From Nitrospiraceae bacterium (GTDB taxonomy: Bacteria; Nitrospirota; Nitrospiria; Nitrospirales; UBA8639), in assembly GCA_003523945.1 (NCBI GenBank), contig DOFS01000603.1, positions 1-5,388 on the forward strand: DNA of 5,388 bases, in the 5' to 3' direction. Below the pieces are notes generated by a model. The model was given only the letters and a program-made list of their open reading frames with translations. It was not told the origin of the DNA and did no database searches. The position numbers and the translations under genes are program-made. Below, piece by piece: positions 5,162-5,388 of the stretch; the stretch's first letter is position 1; each line of letters begins with the position of its first letter.

Positions 5162-5388
5162 TCATGTGGAGTTGGCGGCATCGGTCAATTTGCAAAACAG
5201 GTTGAGGAGTTTCATGTCGTCCAGGGAGCCTGGAGGAGTGCCGGCGATTCGGGGATCACCAACCACAATGGCCAGGCATTGCGCCCGGGAGATGGCGACA
5301 TTCACCCGGTTGCGGTCAAGGATAAAGGCCAGACCGCGTGAACCGTATTCACCGTAACTGGAGCAGAGTGAGAGGATGCAGACAGGGG
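5162..5388 (-). CDS. C-terminal end of a superfamily I (Dna2/Upf1-type) helicase, possibly with a RecB-like nuclease part; 5' end outside window
   Basis: On the minus strand the frame is open from the window edge (first full codon ends at 5386) to a TGA at 5162-5164, giving 74 residues. The sequence VCILSLCSSYGEYGSRGLAF, then FILDRNRVNVAISRAQCLAIVVGDP, then a short tail SLDDMKLLNLFCKLTDAANST, is the ending of SF1 helicases of the Dna2/Upf1 branch. NRVNVAISRA is helicase motif VI, whose arginine contacts the ATP phosphate; the RG-F segment before it is the usual lead-in. The tail with DDMKLLNLFCKLTD resembles the endings of large proteins annotated as TM0106-family RecB-like nuclease/helicase fusions. 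The nuclease part cannot be seen here, so that assignment is inference. The protein seems to end at its natural C-terminus, directly against a nested palindrome. Confidence 0.88.
   Translation of the reverse strand, partial: PVCILSLCSSYGEYGSRGLAFILDRNRVNVAISRAQCLAIVVGDPRIAGTPPGSLDDMKLLNLFCKLTDAANST

Noticed and set aside
5138..5357. Two overlapping plus-strand frames at the right end
   Set aside because: They are antisense shadows of the helicase tail, which has clear motif VI on the minus strand.
1..5388. CRISPR arrays, tRNA genes, FMN or c-di-GMP riboswitches, integrase sites and toxin-antitoxin pairs
   Set aside because: I looked for regularly spaced repeats, cloverleaf patterns, riboswitch core motifs and small paired genes and saw none.

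Overview
The window holds five genes on about 5.4 kb of roughly 50% GC DNA. Three are complete and two run off the edges. The mix (bacterial RibD, an EcsC-family protein, a secreted esterase, a polytopic membrane protein and the tail of a superfamily I helicase) indicates a bacterial chromosome. The wording of several proteins reminds me of Nitrospirota or environmental Proteobacteria, but that is an impression, not a proof. There is no phage, plasmid, CRISPR, tRNA or rRNA signature.

Layout, left to right. Positions 1-1004 (+) are the 3' nine-tenths of ribD, the bifunctional deaminase/reductase of riboflavin synthesis; about 43 N-terminal residues are missing. After a gap of about 107 bp comes an EcsC-family gene (1112-1906, +). 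Next is a roughly 540-bp non-coding stretch (1907-2447). It opens with a REP-like palindrome and two further hairpins. The next gene (2448-3779, +) encodes a secreted alpha/beta-hydrolase of the PHB-depolymerase/phospholipase-like esterase type with an extra C-terminal domain. It ends in a clear intrinsic terminator (3779-3812). Converging on that terminator is a minus-strand gene (3817-4743) for a five-TM membrane protein resembling the YdjM/DUF457 putative metal-dependent hydrolases. A second non-coding stretch of about 420 bp (4744-5161) contains a degenerate half-copy of the REP-like element and, at its right end, an elaborate nested palindrome (5043-5161). This palindrome abuts the stop codon of a minus-strand gene (5162-5388 and beyond). 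That gene's last 74 residues are the C-terminal end of a Dna2/Upf1-type helicase, probably of the kind often fused to a RecB-like nuclease.

The genes do not form an obvious pathway. RibD is metabolic, EcsC and the membrane protein are poorly characterised, the esterase acts outside the cytoplasm, and the helicase belongs to nucleic-acid processing. I see no convincing new multi-gene system. The most unusual structure is the nested palindrome at 5043-5161, followed by the REP-like repeats and the unassigned C-terminal domain of the esterase.
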